A stretch of DNA of 64,000 nucleotides from the NCBI GenBank assembly GCA_900491605.1, contig UESW01005001.1:286354-350353 (forward strand). The letters are read 5' to 3'. The position numbers were made by a program, and so were the translations under genes. Each line of letters opens with the position of its first letter. The stretch's first letter is position 1. Positions 11,550 through 23,561 of the stretch are shown in pieces. This DNA is from Calamus simplicifolius (lineage: Eukaryota; Streptophyta; Magnoliopsida; Arecales; Arecaceae). Below the pieces are notes generated by a model. It was not told the origin of the DNA, searched no databases, and was given only the letters and a program-made list of their open reading frames with translations.

Positions 11550-11957
11550 GAGAGGACACCAGAGAGAAGGAATGGGCCCGTCGAGATCTGGGGAGATCCT
11601 TGTCACAGCCCCCTTGCGGTATTGGTCTGGCCTCCTTAGGTCGATGTGGGGGTCCGTGACTCCATGCGGACCAGAAGAAGAAGTGGCTGGAGAAAGAGGA
11701 GCTGCAGCCTCTTCGGGGAGGCATGGAGCAGGGGTAGCTATAACTGGATGGGGAGCTGTAAGGCGCTCCTGAACCAGACGGGTCAGGGCCTGGACCTGCT
11801 GGACCAGCGTGGCGAACTGGTCCTGGGTCACTGGGACAACTGGTGGCGACGAAGTCTCAGCTGGTGGCGGCAGCGGCACCACGCTGCTCACCGGATCAGG
11901 TCTCTGGGAGGCGACCTGGTCCTGGGCTTCAGAAGTTGCCCTTCTCCGATTAGCCAT
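11550..11957 (-). pseudogene. Ty3/gypsy D gag, N-terminal part
   Basis: The start codon at 11955-11957 opens MANRRRATSEAQ, a Pro/Ser-rich stretch, then TQDQFATLVQQVQALTRLVQ. This layout of a disordered leader then a short amphipathic helix precedes the capsid domain in many plant gypsy gags. The capsid domain itself is absent, because the frame runs into the LTR-derived block. The start lies 84 bases inside the LTR boundary, downstream of the primer-binding site. Confidence 0.6.
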
Positions 11958-12023
11958 TGGAGAGGTTCTCTTTCAGATCGAGATCCTTGTCTCCTTTCTT
12001 CAAGTTTAATGGGACTTGAGGCC

Positions 12024-12041
12024 CTTCCTCTAGCACCAATC
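12024..12041 (-). other. Putative primer-binding site of gypsy D
   Basis: On the minus strand the LTR end CAGCAGCAACA is followed by G and then ATTGGTGCTAGAGGAAGG. The position and the TTGGTGC-like start fit a gypsy primer site. I cannot name the tRNA. Confidence 0.45.
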
Positions 12042-12330
12042 TGTTGCTGCTGAAATCTGTCCTCCGGCTCGGGCGCGATCGGGCTGCAGCGTGGGCTCCC
12101 TTCTAGGCGGATCTGCAAGACAGTCCTTACGCGAGAGGCATTGGGGGTGGCCCTCTGCGAAAGACCCTATGATGCCCAAGTCAGTGGAGACCAGCAATCA
12201 ACAAATATGAGGAGAAGGATCCCTGAGGAAGAGTTCCTCCAAGCTCTCGTGGGAGCTTTTATGGCGGAGTGTGAGAACTGTGAATGAAAATGGGTAGAAT
12301 AACTATACCTGAGAGGCTTGAGGGTGGTAG

Positions 12331-12338
12331 TATTTATA
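12331..12338 (-). promoter_or_regulatory. TATA box in gypsy D LTR
   Basis: Reads TATAAATA on the minus strand, about 375 bp upstream of the gag start, in the position expected for the U3/R boundary. Confidence 0.5.
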
Positions 12339-12989
12339 GGTGGTCACCTGACTTCTTGGACGTGCTCTGGATGAGGTCTGAAAGTTGTTGTGATTCGAAA
12401 CGGATTCGAATCAGGTTGTTACAGGACCGGTAGGATCCGTATCTGGTTAGTTAGAGGATCGATGGCTGGGAGGTAGGGAGAGCTGGCCAATGGCTCGAGA
12501 CTCATTGGCTGCGTGGTCCCTAGGCCACTATTGTAGGTCCTAGGCCACGTCTTAGCATGATTCCTTGTTTGGAATCTTATTCTGTTACAGTGAATTTGAA
12601 CTCTCCCGCACCAGATTCCACAGAGGTCTGAAGTAGCTCGGATCGAATGGACGAGGAATGGTATGGCCTTGATGGCAGAAGCATAAGAATAGCTCGGGTT
12701 GCCGAAGCATAAGGTTGGCTGAATCTACCGAAGTATAATGTGGTCGGCCGAGTCGGACTTCTGTGAAGCATGGAGTCAAGAACTCCTTGTCTTGGCTTCA
12801 TGACGTCATCCTTCCCGCGCAAAAGGTGCCAAGGGGGGCCAACGTGACAGCCATAAAATGCCTTAATGATGGAAGGAAATAAGGCATTAAATGCCTTAAA
12901 GCATGTGGATGCACATGGCCTTTATGAGGCCATAATTGCGTTGGTGCGAAGGACATAACGCGGCTATGAAAACGAGCTAGAGTGTTGAG

Positions 12990-13440
12990 GTATATTGGCC
13001 GAGGCATGTTGGCCGAACTATGCTGAATCTGGCCGAGGCTGAGGCTGGCCGAGCTATATTGGCCGAGCTATGTTGACCGAGCTATGCTGAAGCTGGCTGA
13101 GGCTGGCCGAGCTATGATTGCCGAGCTATACTGAAGCTGGTTGAGGCTGAGGCTGGCCGAGCTATGATGGCCGAGCTATGTTGGCCGAGCTATGCTGAAG
13201 TTGGCTGAGGCTGAGGCTGGCCGAGCTATGATGGCCGAGCTATGCTGAAGCTGGCTGAGGCTGAGGCTGGCCGAGCTATGATGGCCGAGCTATGTTGGCC
13301 GAGCTATGCTGAAGCTGGCTGAGGCTGAGGCTGACCGAGCTATGATGGCCGAGCTATGTTGGCTGAACTAGAACTATGCTGAAGCTGGCTGAGGCTGAGG
13401 CCAGCCGAGCTATGATGGCCGAGCTATGCTTGCCGAAGTA
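12990..13440. repeat. GGCCGAGCTATG tandem array
   Basis: Runs of a 14-bp unit GGCCGAGCTATGAT (or GT, CT at the end) alternate with CTGAAGCTGGCTGAGGCTGA. The spacer recurs at about 13087, 13131, 13194, 13246, 13310 and 13378, giving a higher-order period of roughly 44-68 bp with variable numbers of 14-bp units. Confidence 0.85.
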
Positions 13441-13813
13441 TATTTTTTCCTTTCTTTTTATTCCATTAAATGCTGGCCAAGTCATTATGACCATTTCTGC
13501 ACCATTAAATGCTCCAGCCTATTGACTTGACTACCGGATGTTAATAAGGTGGCCCTTGGGAGAACCCACGCACATAACGTGGCCCTTTTTCCCTCTTATT
13601 CTCTTTCTTCATTATGAGGAGACGCTTGTTGCTAGAATGTCGCGCCAGCTGGCAACCAGGGCATTTGGATTGGACGCGACCCCATCGCCAATGTGAGCGG
13701 TCAACAATGCAATGACGATTTTACCCCTCAACACTCATGATGGTATGTATAGAAATCTTACTAAACTTTTAGCTCGTTGCACCCCCACTAACACTTATGC
13801 AGAGGATGAGGAT

Positions 13814-15080
13814 TGATGCGTGTCGTAGCGCAACGATTAAAACACCTTAATTTCACTATTAGAATAGCGAGAGTAAGGGATCGATTCCACAGGACTTTAG
13901 CGATTATCTTGAAATAAATTTATAAATTTAACTAAATAGATAACGAAGTAGATAATTAGTAGTGCAAAATAATAAGATATGGTTATCTTATTAGAGCACG
14001 GCTCGTACCCGTAGATCACAGCCGTCCCTTTTAAGAATAAATCAGTCTAAATTATTTTCACTTAAATAGAATTTAATAACAATTAAATATGCATAAAACT
14101 TTATTTCAATAGCATCCAAGAGTGCATATTAAAATCTAAAATAAAAGAGTTTTAATTTCTGATAGCAATAAGAGAGTAACAAATTCTTCATAAATCAAAT
14201 CAAAGACCAGATAAAACGGATTGAAGACAGGCTGAACCGGGTTGAAGACATGAACCGGGCCACGAACAGAGCATCCACGAAATCCACGGACTCCTCTCCC
14301 TCCTCTGCATGCGCCTCCCGAGCCCACGAACAGAACAGAGTCTCCAAACGGATCCGCCACGCCCACGGACGAAGAGAGCCTCCATGAGATTCCTTGGAAC
14401 AGAGTCTCTCCCTCACGGCTTGGAACGGATGCATATCGTTCAAGCCACGGCACGAACTCTCCTTCAAGAACACGGACACAGAACAGAGCAGAGACTTCCT
14501 CTCACGGCTGCTTGGAACAGATGCAGATCCTCGGACGGGCACCGCATGAGAGCTCTCCCAAGCCTCCTTGCTACTATTTATAGAAAGAAATCCGGACACA
14601 GCACATATGCGGAGAAGCAACGAGATTCTGTTGCCAAAACAGAGACGACGCAGAGGCAACAAGCAGCGGAGAAAAATCCCAGAGAAATCGTGAATAAAAT
14701 CCAAATTCTTTCAAGATGAATGTAATTCATTCAATTTGATAACTTCCTATCCAATTTATTCCTTAATTGGTGGAGAAAAAGATTAGATTGGAATCGGAGA
14801 AGAATCGTGCGGAAACAGAGAAAACGATGAAGTCGGTACTGGGTTTGCCGACTTCACTTTAAAATCTGTGCTAAAACAGATAAATCAATGTAAAATCAAT
14901 TCCGGGCTCATCTTAAATCCGATTTGGGTGCCGTTTACGTCATTAAATTTCTAAAATCAAGATCTTTAAGTTGATAAGGTTTTTCCTAAAATATTATATA
15001 AATATTAAAATATTAAATAATAATAGGTATGTTAAATTATTAATTAATAGGTTTAGTGATAAATATTTATGCGTTTATCA
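13814..15080 (-). repeat. 3' LTR of Athila-like gypsy element
   Basis: Forward-strand ends TGATGCGTGTCG and GCGTTTATCA give TGAT...ATCA termini (1267 bp). It is immediately followed at 15081-15093 by the complement of a purine tract, so in element orientation (minus) this is the 3' LTR. Open frames inside it (14136-14719, both strands) show no family resemblance. Confidence 0.75.
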
Positions 15081-15093
15081 CTTCCCCCAACTT
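15081..15093 (-). other. Polypurine tract of Athila-like element
   Basis: Minus strand AAGTTGGGGGAAG sits directly before the LTR start TGATAAACGC. This is the plus-strand priming site of an LTR retrotransposon. Confidence 0.75.
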
Positions 15094-16140
15094 GAATCTT
15101 ACTCGTCCTCGAGCAAATAAGAAATTTAGAAATATGTACCAAGCTAGTCCAAGAATTAATAGTTATCTTACAGTTCTTTTTTTAAAAATTTCTGGTTAGA
15201 TCATAAGGGATGTACTTCATTGGATTATTAAGCTTACCCATTTATGATAAAGTGTAGTCCATAAGAATTTATAGAAGTCTTCCTTCACCAACTTTCTACT
15301 TCTCTAATTAAGTCTTCTAACTTAATTTGGGTTGGGTGTAATGTCTTTTGTAATTTAGTTTCCTTGTGTAACATCAGTGCAATGTCCTATCCCCTTGCTT
15401 TCTATTTAACCCTTGTAGCGAGCTTTAGGCCAATGGCTCCCAAACCAATTGGTTTTAGGGTATTAGGTGTAAAACACCCCTCGGACTTACTTACTCGAGT
15501 CAAAAAGGCTTTAGGTAGGACTGACTCTACTTAGTTTCTTTTACATTCTCACCTTTTTACGCGAACAACATCACATTCTTAGGTGACGAGGCCCGGTTAC
15601 TCAGTGAAAGATGTTAAGAACCTAATTTATTAACTTTAAGAAGATTTTTTTCTTTTTTTTAATGACATTTTCACCTATACCCTATCAAGTAGATTGTACT
15701 ATTAAGATAAGTGGTCAGGAGGGTTTGAAATTATTCTAAAAATTTTTTTGGGCTAAACCCTACCTTTTATTAGGTTTTCTTAATAATTTATTCCTTAGTA
15801 TCTCAAAAATAATCTAACTATTAATTCATTAATAGACTGCTTGATTAACTTCAAATTGAGACAGAATTTGGTACACACATCTGATTATAGTTTTACTCAA
15901 GGATTTACTTATTCTTTTTCCTCCCCCCCAACTTAATTTCCATTGTCCCTAATGGAAGAAAAATTAATTTCAAGGAAAGATACTACCTGGTAGAGTATTT
16001 GAAGGTTGAACGTTTCATTGTTGCCATCTTCTTTCAATCTGCTTCTGTTGCTCTTCTCTGGTCATACTAAAAGAACATACTAAAAGAACAGAAAGTTAAA
16101 AATAACTAATAAACTGGGTTGCCTCCCAAGAGCGCTAATT
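15094..16140 (-). other. Non-coding 3' region of the Athila-like element
   Basis: Between the pol end and the polypurine tract lies about 1 kb of AT-rich DNA without a usable frame. It includes a second CCCCCCCAACTT tract near 15925. Long pol-to-LTR gaps are usual in the Athila/Tat group. Confidence 0.5.
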
Positions 16141-16144
16141 TTAA

Positions 16145-16740
16145 AGTCTTCAGCCAGACTGTGCTACTTATTATGATAATGTTGGGTTCACAAGATCAAT
16201 TGATTCAACAATTTCTCCATCATTAATTTCTTCTATCTATGGTTTCAAACGTTGGCCATTTATTTTGAATGTATTTCCTTGCTTGGGGTATTTAAGCTCT
16301 ACAGCTCCATGGGGAAATACTTGAGTTACTATAAAAGGTCCATTCCATCGTGAACGAAGTTTTCCAGGGAAAAGATGTAATCTTGAATTGTAAAGCCATA
16401 CTTTTTGATTTGGTTCAAAATTTTTTCTACTAATAAATTTGTCATGATATGCTTTGGTTCGTTCTTTATAAATTTTGAGCTTTCATATGCCTCATTTCAT
16501 AGCTCTTCTAACTCATTCAATTAGAGTTTTCTATTGACACCTGCATTTTTCATATCATAATTAAATTGCTTGATAGCCCAAAATGCACGGTGTTCTAATT
16601 CTACAGGTAAATGATAGGCTTTTCCAAATACGAGCCTGTAAGGAGACATTCCTATGAGAGTTTTAAATGCAGTACGATAAGCCCATAATGCATAATCCAA
16701 ACGTTCTGACCAATCTTTCCTATCAGGTCTCACCGTTTCT
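16145..16740 (-). pseudogene. Athila-like Ty3/gypsy pol, integrase C-terminus
   Basis: The minus strand reads [20 protein letters not shown] then [20 protein letters not shown] and [14 protein letters not shown] (16521-16733). It continues in shifted frames with a [20 protein letters not shown] segment (about 16350-16420). This is the characteristic end of Athila/Tat-type plant gypsy pol. Homology stops at about 16740, where organelle-like DNA begins, so the 5' part of the element is lost. Confidence 0.8.
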
Positions 16741-18005
16741 TAAGGATATTTTTAATTTCCTTTCATCTTTGGATCCACCAACGGGCGCATCCCACAACTC
16801 ATTTGTCAACTAAGATCATTGCACCTACTTCTCTCATTCTTGATCGGGCGATCCTATTGCCAAGCGTAGTAAACGAGAAGATAAAGCATAATCCCATGTC
16901 TTTTCCACTTTCTGAAGTCTTCCGACTCAATTATAGTCCTTGGGAATTTGCAACAAGGAGGTTTTTAGAGACCCCAATTCCCTCTCTGAGACATGCAAGC
17001 CTTAGTTTTCACTTCCCTGATAAATGAGGAGAATCGCTCTTCCCTGTGAGAAGGAATCTCTAAAAGCTTCCCTCCCATTCCTTCTTACCCTAAGGGTGTC
17101 TCACTATACAAGATACACACAGTTCAGCAGAGTATAAACAAAGGAGATGAGCATGCATAACTATTTCACAGGAAACCCTCCCTAGCAAATTGGATTCGTC
17201 GATAATGGACATGAACACTGTTGAAGTCTTGGGGCTATGGAACCTACCCCACATTGGAGGAGAGAACCTCTATTTGTCCTATCCACCAGGTTCTGCACGA
17301 AAGGGAGGCCGTTTGATGATGAATACAATGATTCAGGGGACCCTGGAGTTATAGTGCATACTTAGCTTTCGTATTTTCTTGCCCACGTCTACTTTACGAC
17401 AACGAGTGCCCCCTATTTCTTATGGTCTGACTTCCATCTATTCCGCCCAAGGGCATCCAAGACAAAGTTGGCAAACCGCGTTTTGGCTTAAGTCTTATAT
17501 TGCAAGCAGGCAGATTATGCTTTTTTTTTTTGACCCTGATCGGTTCGTATCAAGAGAGCCGCTCTCTTCAACTGGTAACCATTGGGGGTCTAATTCTGCA
17601 ACAACAAAAGTGACTGGTCAACCTTTGGTTCGATAGGCTGGTGATCTCTGAATCCAATTCAGTACTCGATGATGGTATTCTTCTTTTTTCAGTTCCGTAT
17701 TTGACTAGGTAGGAGGCTCTCTTAAGCCTGACTCCGATAGCCACTCTTCAAGCTGATGCACGGTAAGATACTTCTTTTTATGGTGTAATAGAGTATATTC
17801 ATTACAAACCAGAATTCTCGCTCCTCTATCACTAGATATTTCCTCGTGCGGATGAGATATAGTAGCCCTTAAGCTGTTGAGCTAAAGTTTCAGTGAAATC
17901 CTTGTTGGTGCTGGTCTGGGATCAGTAGTAGCTTCCTGAGCGACGAGAGCCTTCCACCTCTGCATTGGCCGACAATAGAACTCCTGGGTGAAAGGTCAAT
18001 TCCGA

Positions 18006-18047
18006 AAAATACCCCCAACAAGTTATACTCTTTATTGGGGGTATTTT
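18006..18047. terminator. Stem-loop in organelle-like DNA
   Basis: AAAATACCCCCAA (18006-18018) pairs perfectly with TTGGGGGTATTTT (18035-18047) across a 16-nt loop. It resembles 3'-end stem-loops of organellar transcripts; there is no adjacent gene to confirm a role. Confidence 0.45.
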
Positions 18048-18964
18048 GTCTTGGTACTCTACCCTACCATTCATAAGAGAGTGGTAGTTGTCACCGGAAG
18101 CAGATGAAAGTTGTGAGTTGAGTAAGTCTTCTCAACAACGCTTCGCACAACTAAATACTAACACACTGTTCACTTCTGTACTTCTCCACCGCTAAAACAT
18201 AATGACTTATGCAATTCATACAGGCACGCATGAAAGACGAGCGAAAAATGATGAATTTGCCTTAAAAGCTCGCGGGCCCCGACCTATGGTCGTTCCTAGG
18301 CCCAGTCAACCACTTATGATGACTTCGCCCTTACCTACCAGTGCTGGAGCCTCTCCCTCTCCTGCCGATGTCACCACTGGTTCATGTACTTTCACCAGTA
18401 CTTAAGCCAGCACCTAGCTATGCCCTAGCCATTTCTTCCGCTGGATGAATGGGATCCCAATCTCGATTTCCTAGGTATGTTTGCCATGTTCAGAAACTGA
18501 TGCGACTTTTTCTTTTTCATTTTCACTACACCAAACCCACGAACTTTCACCCAAATGCATACAGTTGATTCCACGGGCATGCTACTAATGCATGCTACTA
18601 ATGCCTGTTGGACTTTGAAAAACTTATTGCCTTACCACTGGAGGAAGGAAAAAATAACGACGCTTATTTTTTGTTAGCTGCTCAACAAAGAGCGCAACCG
18701 CTATGCTAGCTCTGCTTCTAAAGGTAGCTCTCTTCTTTCTTATGAGAGAGATTACTATTCCATTTTCCCTTTCGGTCATCCCTTACTCTATTACTTCGGA
18801 ATAGTGGGCGGAAGTCAGTCTTCCCGTAGCAAAATCAATCTCCTCTTCTTTATAAATAAGCACTCTACTACTAAGGAGAGTGATTACATACCTTTCTTTT
18901 TGAAATAAGAGGTGTTAAGCATTTTCTCATTCTAGCTTGGTCTCGCTCCCTTCCCGCACGCCTG

Positions 18965-19055
18965 GACGATTTATAATCTCGAGTTAGTTGAGTCCTTGGT
19001 TCCTCAATTGATTGACCCGCAATAATACCTAGCTGGCCATGTGGGCTCACAGACG
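18965..19055 (-). pseudogene. rpoC2: Plastid rpoC2-like fragment
   Basis: The minus strand encodes GIIAGQSIEEPRTQLT, which differs by only two residues from a highly conserved block of the plastid RNA polymerase beta'' subunit. A preceding SPHGQL also resembles that region with a short deletion. Beyond this block the similarity ends. It is a tiny non-functional piece and supports an organellar origin of the surrounding segment. Confidence 0.6.
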
Positions 19056-19790
19056 TAAGTTGGTTTTTGTGAACTGCCCGAACAGCGAAAAAAGCAAGAT
19101 GGGAAAGCATGTTTTTTGGGCGATTTTTTCCCCTTCTTCCGGCGGTTTACGAAAGATCGCTCGCTTGGTGCAGTACCTCATCGACATTCATTGCTGTACT
19201 TCGAGCTGCACTCCGCTGGTCACCCTCAAAATCCTACATAGCCGAGCCGTAAACTAGTTTGCGGAATGCGCTAGTTTCTACCCTTTATATACGTAAGGGG
19301 AAGAAACTATATCCCTATACCAATGGTTGGGAATATTACTAATATTAGTGATCTCGCTTATCACTCATACGAATTCTCGCGTCGCCTAGTCCTCCTCCCA
19401 ATCGTTTCTTTCGAAGTTAATAAGGTCGAGAATGACCTACGAAGATAGGCGTTGTTCTTTTCAAACTATCCACGAGTCTCTTAGCGACCTCTCGGACACA
19501 CGGGACGATGATACCTGAGAAGGACCACCAACTTGACCATAAGCAAGGGAGCGGTAGCCCATGACTGTTACCGACTTAGTTAGTTGTCTGACCAAGAACT
19601 AGTTCAAATTGTGGTGATTCCAGGTATGCTTGGATGCATTTATAGAGGTTTCAAAAGGAATTGCAGGATGATATCATCAAGAAAGAGTAAGACTTTGAAA
19701 GAATTTCAAACCATTTTGGTCGGTCTTTTGAGCCCTCAATTAACATAAAGAAAGGGAGAAAGGGAAATGGGCATGGGGTCAAATAGGTCC

Positions 19791-21519
19791 TGTTGGCCCA
19801 GATGGCAACCCAAGAGGGGGGGGGGTGAATTGGGTTCTTAAAAATTTAAGTCTTTTTAACTTTAGTTGATTGGTTAGCTAAATGTGCAAGTGAGAGGCTA
19901 ACTTTAATCAATACACAAGCAAATAATAAAGAGAGAGAGAGAAAATATAGCACGGCAAACACAAGATAATTTTATAGTGGTTCGGTGCAACCAACACCTA
20001 CGTCCACTCCCAAGATTCACTTGGGACCACACTATAATCTCTTCGATTACATCCGAGTTGTTTTCCAAGCTCACAACTCAAACTTGTTGTTTTCACGGGC
20101 GCACAATGAACCCAGCCGGTTTTACACGGGCTTACCAGCACAAAACCCAACACGTTGTTTTTCACGGGCTCACAACTAACCCCACAAGCACTCCGGCTTG
20201 CAACGAGGTATAATAACCTCCTCTGATTCAATCCACTGATTGAATCAGCAAACAACCAAAATATCAGAGTTTGAATATAGTAATGCTCCCCTTGAGCAAA
20301 TATACAAATAAAGTATAAAAGGATTAGAAAAGCCTGATAAGATTGCAGATGGTTGTGGCTTTGGCTTTCTTCCTTCTCCTCTTTAACTCCTCTTGAAGTA
20401 TTGAATCCAGCCTCAGCAAGATTCTTGACCGTTTGAAAACTTTGGAGTTGAGATGAAGCTTTTTCTCCTTTGTTGAATGTTGAAAATCCTTCGATTTGAT
20501 CTTTGAAAAGCTTTTGGATTTTCTTTTGACTCTTGTGGATTGATGATCTGGAGCAGACGAAACTTCCTCTTTGATTTCACTCCTTTTGAATCACTCTATT
20601 TTGAACTAGAAGATTTCTCCAATAAGCTCTATTTTTCCCTCTTTTTGAAATATATTCTTTTCTCTCTTTTTGATTTTCTATCTTTTTTTAACTTGAAAAG
20701 AGCTCCTCTATTTATAGATTCTGCAAAAATATATCCGTTAGAAACACAGAAAAATAGCCGTTATTTGAAAATCTTACCGTTGGGGCTGATGTGTCATCGT
20801 AAAAATCACGCCCAGATTTCGCGGAGTCGATCGAGCTTTGTGGGAGTCGGCTCGAAGTCGATTACTAAAAATAGAAACATTTTAAACGTTAGAGGGTCGA
20901 CTCACGAAAAACCAAAGTGTCGGCTCCCGAAAGTCGGGGGTCGACTCGAGGAAAATGGGGAGTCGACTCGAGAAGTGCTCAAAAAACATGGTTTCTTTGT
21001 TTGAGCGGAGTCGGCTCGCACAGACAGGAGTCGGCTCGAGAAAGTTGGCTCGCACAGAGTCAGGGGTCGACTCTTGAAAACCAAGGGTCGACTCGAGAAA
21101 ATCAGAAAACTCTGTAACTTGCAGGAGTCGACTCTGAAACTCTGGAGTCGGCTCCGAAACGTATCAAAAGTCAGATATTTTTCTGATTGACTTTGAAATT
21201 CGTCCCAGAATAATTTTAAATGATATTATGACTTGAATACATTAAATATGACATTAAGCATGAATTCAAGACATGTTTCAAGAAATCATTGAATGAAATA
21301 TATCGTGTAAAAATTCCTTTTTGAGATCTTTAAATATAGAGCTTGAAACTTCTTTTTCAAATAGATTCAAAACTCAGTAAATTTAACCATTGAGAGTCCA
21401 TTGCTTTCGTTTTGAATTTTGATAAATAAACTCATTGTTTTCTTTAAAATACTCATGGCTTTTGGAAATCATCAAAATCAATAAGTTGGGGTAAATACAA
21501 TTCTCATAATTTCTCAACA
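19791..21519 (-). repeat. 3' LTR of copia B (1.73 kb)
   Basis: Forward ends TGTTGGCCCAGATGG and TTTCTCAACA. The first ~60 bases are almost identical to the copia A LTR, and the TATA and palindrome arrangement is shared (TATA at 20709-20716 minus; GAGTCGACTC/GAGTCGGCTC cluster at about 20820-21150). It is longer than LTR A (1400 bp), so the two are diverged copies. Confidence 0.85.
20709..20716 (-). promoter_or_regulatory. TATA box of copia B LTR
   Basis: TATAAATA on the minus strand, downstream of the palindrome cluster, in the same relative place as in the copia A LTR. Confidence 0.5.
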
Positions 21520-21531
21520 ATCTCCCCCTTT
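21520..21531 (-). other. Polypurine tract of copia B
   Basis: Minus strand AAGGGGGAGAT immediately precedes the LTR start TGTTGAGAAATT. Further similar CTCCCC tracts follow at about 21617, 21640 and 21833 on the forward strand. Confidence 0.75.
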
Positions 21532-22170
21532 TTGATGATGACAAAAACATTGAGTATATGCATTATGTATTGAAAAATTTTCTGAAACCAAAATCAATTT
21601 TTATGTTCATTGAGAGGCTCCCCCTAAATGAGATAGCTCCCCCTATGAAACTCAATTTTGTAATTCATTCAAAATTTTCAATTGTTAAGTTCAAGCAAAT
21701 AAAATCATTAAGCATAATGATAACTTAGTTATCTCTCCTTTTTACTTAGTAATATTCAAATTATCTCTCCCTCTTTCAAATTTAAACTTTGACTGCCATA
21801 TATTTAATTGAAAGCATATACGATTAAATAAAATCTCTCCCCTTTTTTGTAATCAACAAAAAGGTTAGGAAGCTCATGCTATATAAATCATTCGAATCTT
21901 TTACCATTCAAATTATCAATTGAGGATAATCATTCAAAATATTCAAGGATACTTACAATTGAAATTGACATAAGTAATGCATCAAACTTTCTCATTACTT
22001 CAAAAGAAATACATGAAATGTAAACTTACTCATTACATTGAAAGTAAACTTGATTACATCAAAAAGAGTTACATAAAAAATTAAAAGTTTCTTCTTGTAA
22101 TCTATTCAAGTGATCAACTATTTGCTTCATTCCTTCACATTGAAGTCTTAACATAATCTTTAAGCTTTTA

Positions 22171-23470
22171 TCAACAAAGTGCAAGCAGTTGTAATTTATC
22201 TTGAAGCTCTGCGTTGCATTGTGAATAGTCTCGAGTCACCGCAATATCCTTAAGTTCTCCAAAGATATTCTTCAAGTCTTCACTTAAGGAGCTGGTGGAT
22301 GAGCTAAGAGTGGATTCAATCGATGCAACCCGATCACTAAGAGAATACAAGGCTTCTTTCAAGTTCATAAACTTTTCATCAAATTCATCTTTCATCTATT
22401 TTCATGCTCACTTACTCAGATTTGAATAAGATCTAAGCTGATCTAACTGAGTATCAGAAAAGCTACAGATGAGTAGAAGCTGAGCAGGAGCAATAGCAGG
22501 AGCAGGGGTAGAATCAGGGGCAGGAGCTGGAACAGAATCTGGAACAGACGAGTTCTGAGGTGGCTCGGAGATGAATGTCTCAAGGAAGGTCTGGGGGCCT
22601 CAGCATCTAGCTCTATCCTCAGTAATATTCTTTCTCTCCCAACTTTCATTTCTTAATAAACCCATTCGATGAATAGTAGCCAAAGAGTAATAGTCAGTAT
22701 GTCTTAGTTCCTTCTTTGGCTCACTATCACCAAATACAATCCCTTGGCTTTGAAATAGTTTCGTTAGAACCATGCCATAGGGAAAACTTGATTTCTTCTT
22801 CCCACCACAATCTGCAATATACCATATCATCATCCTAGGCAGATTAAAGGTTTCCCAGATACAACAGCATCCATGATAAAAATATCCCTCTCTGAAACAT
22901 AGTCAAACCTGCCTGTCTTGGGAAATAAAATTCTACTGCAGATATTGTGTAGAATCTAAGCTCCAATGGCAATTGACTTGCAAAACTTCCTCAAATCCCT
23001 CAAAATTTCTGTTCAATAGTCTTGTGAGAGCAGGAGACCTATCCTCTGAAGCAAAAGTGGAAGGTCCAGATAAGGGGTAACTTTAAAAGTCTAGAAGAAT
23101 AGTGGAAGTGATGTTCAAACCAATGCCTCTCACTGCTACTAAACCATCATCTCTCTGGTCAATTCTTGTAAAATTCCTTACCAAAGCAGGATACGTGGGA
23201 CAATCCAAAGAACAATTTTCTCAAACCCATCTCAATAACTGTCTACCTATTATAAATCCCTCATTCTCAAACAACTCAAAATCACTTTCCTTCCTGTTGT
23301 ACAACTCTACTAGCTAGGAGGATCTACCTGAGAGTGGTAGCTGGAGCAGGAGAATCACTCGGAGAAGAAGCAGGAGAATCCGGAGACGGCTCGCGGACGG
23401 GTCGTCGCACGGTCTTTTCCTCTTCATCCCGGCGCCACTACTGCTAGCTCCACGGGTTTTGGGGTGCCAT
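22171..23470 (-). pseudogene. Envelope-like third ORF of copia B, broken
   Basis: After RNase H and before the LTR, the minus strand carries short frames: one with MMIWYIADCGGKKKSSFPYG then MVLTKLFQSQGIVFGD (22600-22833), and a C-terminal coiled-coil-like piece with KFMNLKEALYSLSDRVASIE (22171-22395). The FPYGMVLTKLF-type phrase recalls the envelope-like/putative plant transposon protein downstream of pol in SIRE1-type copia elements. A start codon near 23468-23470 opens a basic, serine-rich leader that soon meets a stop. True envelope function is unproven in this lineage. Confidence 0.5.
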
Positions 23471-23561
23471 AGATCTGATTGGAGTGATTAATCGGAAGTT
23501 TTGGAAGATTTGGAGGGTTTGGGAAATTTTTGGAGAGAGTTGGAAAGATTAGAAAGAATGA

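Larger units (their letters stand above)
12042..13733 (-). repeat. LTR of gypsy D (about 1.7 kb)
   Basis: Forward-strand ends TGTTGCTGCTG and CCCTCAACA give TG...CA termini. A TATA box lies on the minus strand at 12331-12338. A GCCGAG-rich tandem array occupies 12990-13440. The 12748-12960 part is copied at 11286-11480. No intact matching LTR is visible to the left, where a 3' LTR would be expected. Confidence 0.65.
16741..19790. other. Organelle-derived insertion, probably mitochondrial (NUMT)
   Basis: The texture changes sharply from AT-rich transposon DNA to moderate-GC sequence with short mixed purine/pyrimidine runs, as in plant mitochondrial intergenic DNA. Support includes a plastid rpoC2-like scrap at about 18978-19045 (plant mitochondria carry plastid fragments) and a stem-loop at 18006-18047 like organellar mRNA 3' ends. 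No complete mitochondrial gene is recognised. It is bounded left by the Athila-like relic and right by copia B. The assignment is by style and needs a database comparison. Confidence 0.5.

Noticed and set aside
14136..14719. Overlapping frames of 105-169 codons
   Set aside because: They lie inside the Athila-like LTR, overlap on both strands and resemble no family.
18202..18405. 67-codon frame in organelle-like DNA
   Set aside because: I could not match it to any mitochondrial or plastid gene; composition alone is not enough.
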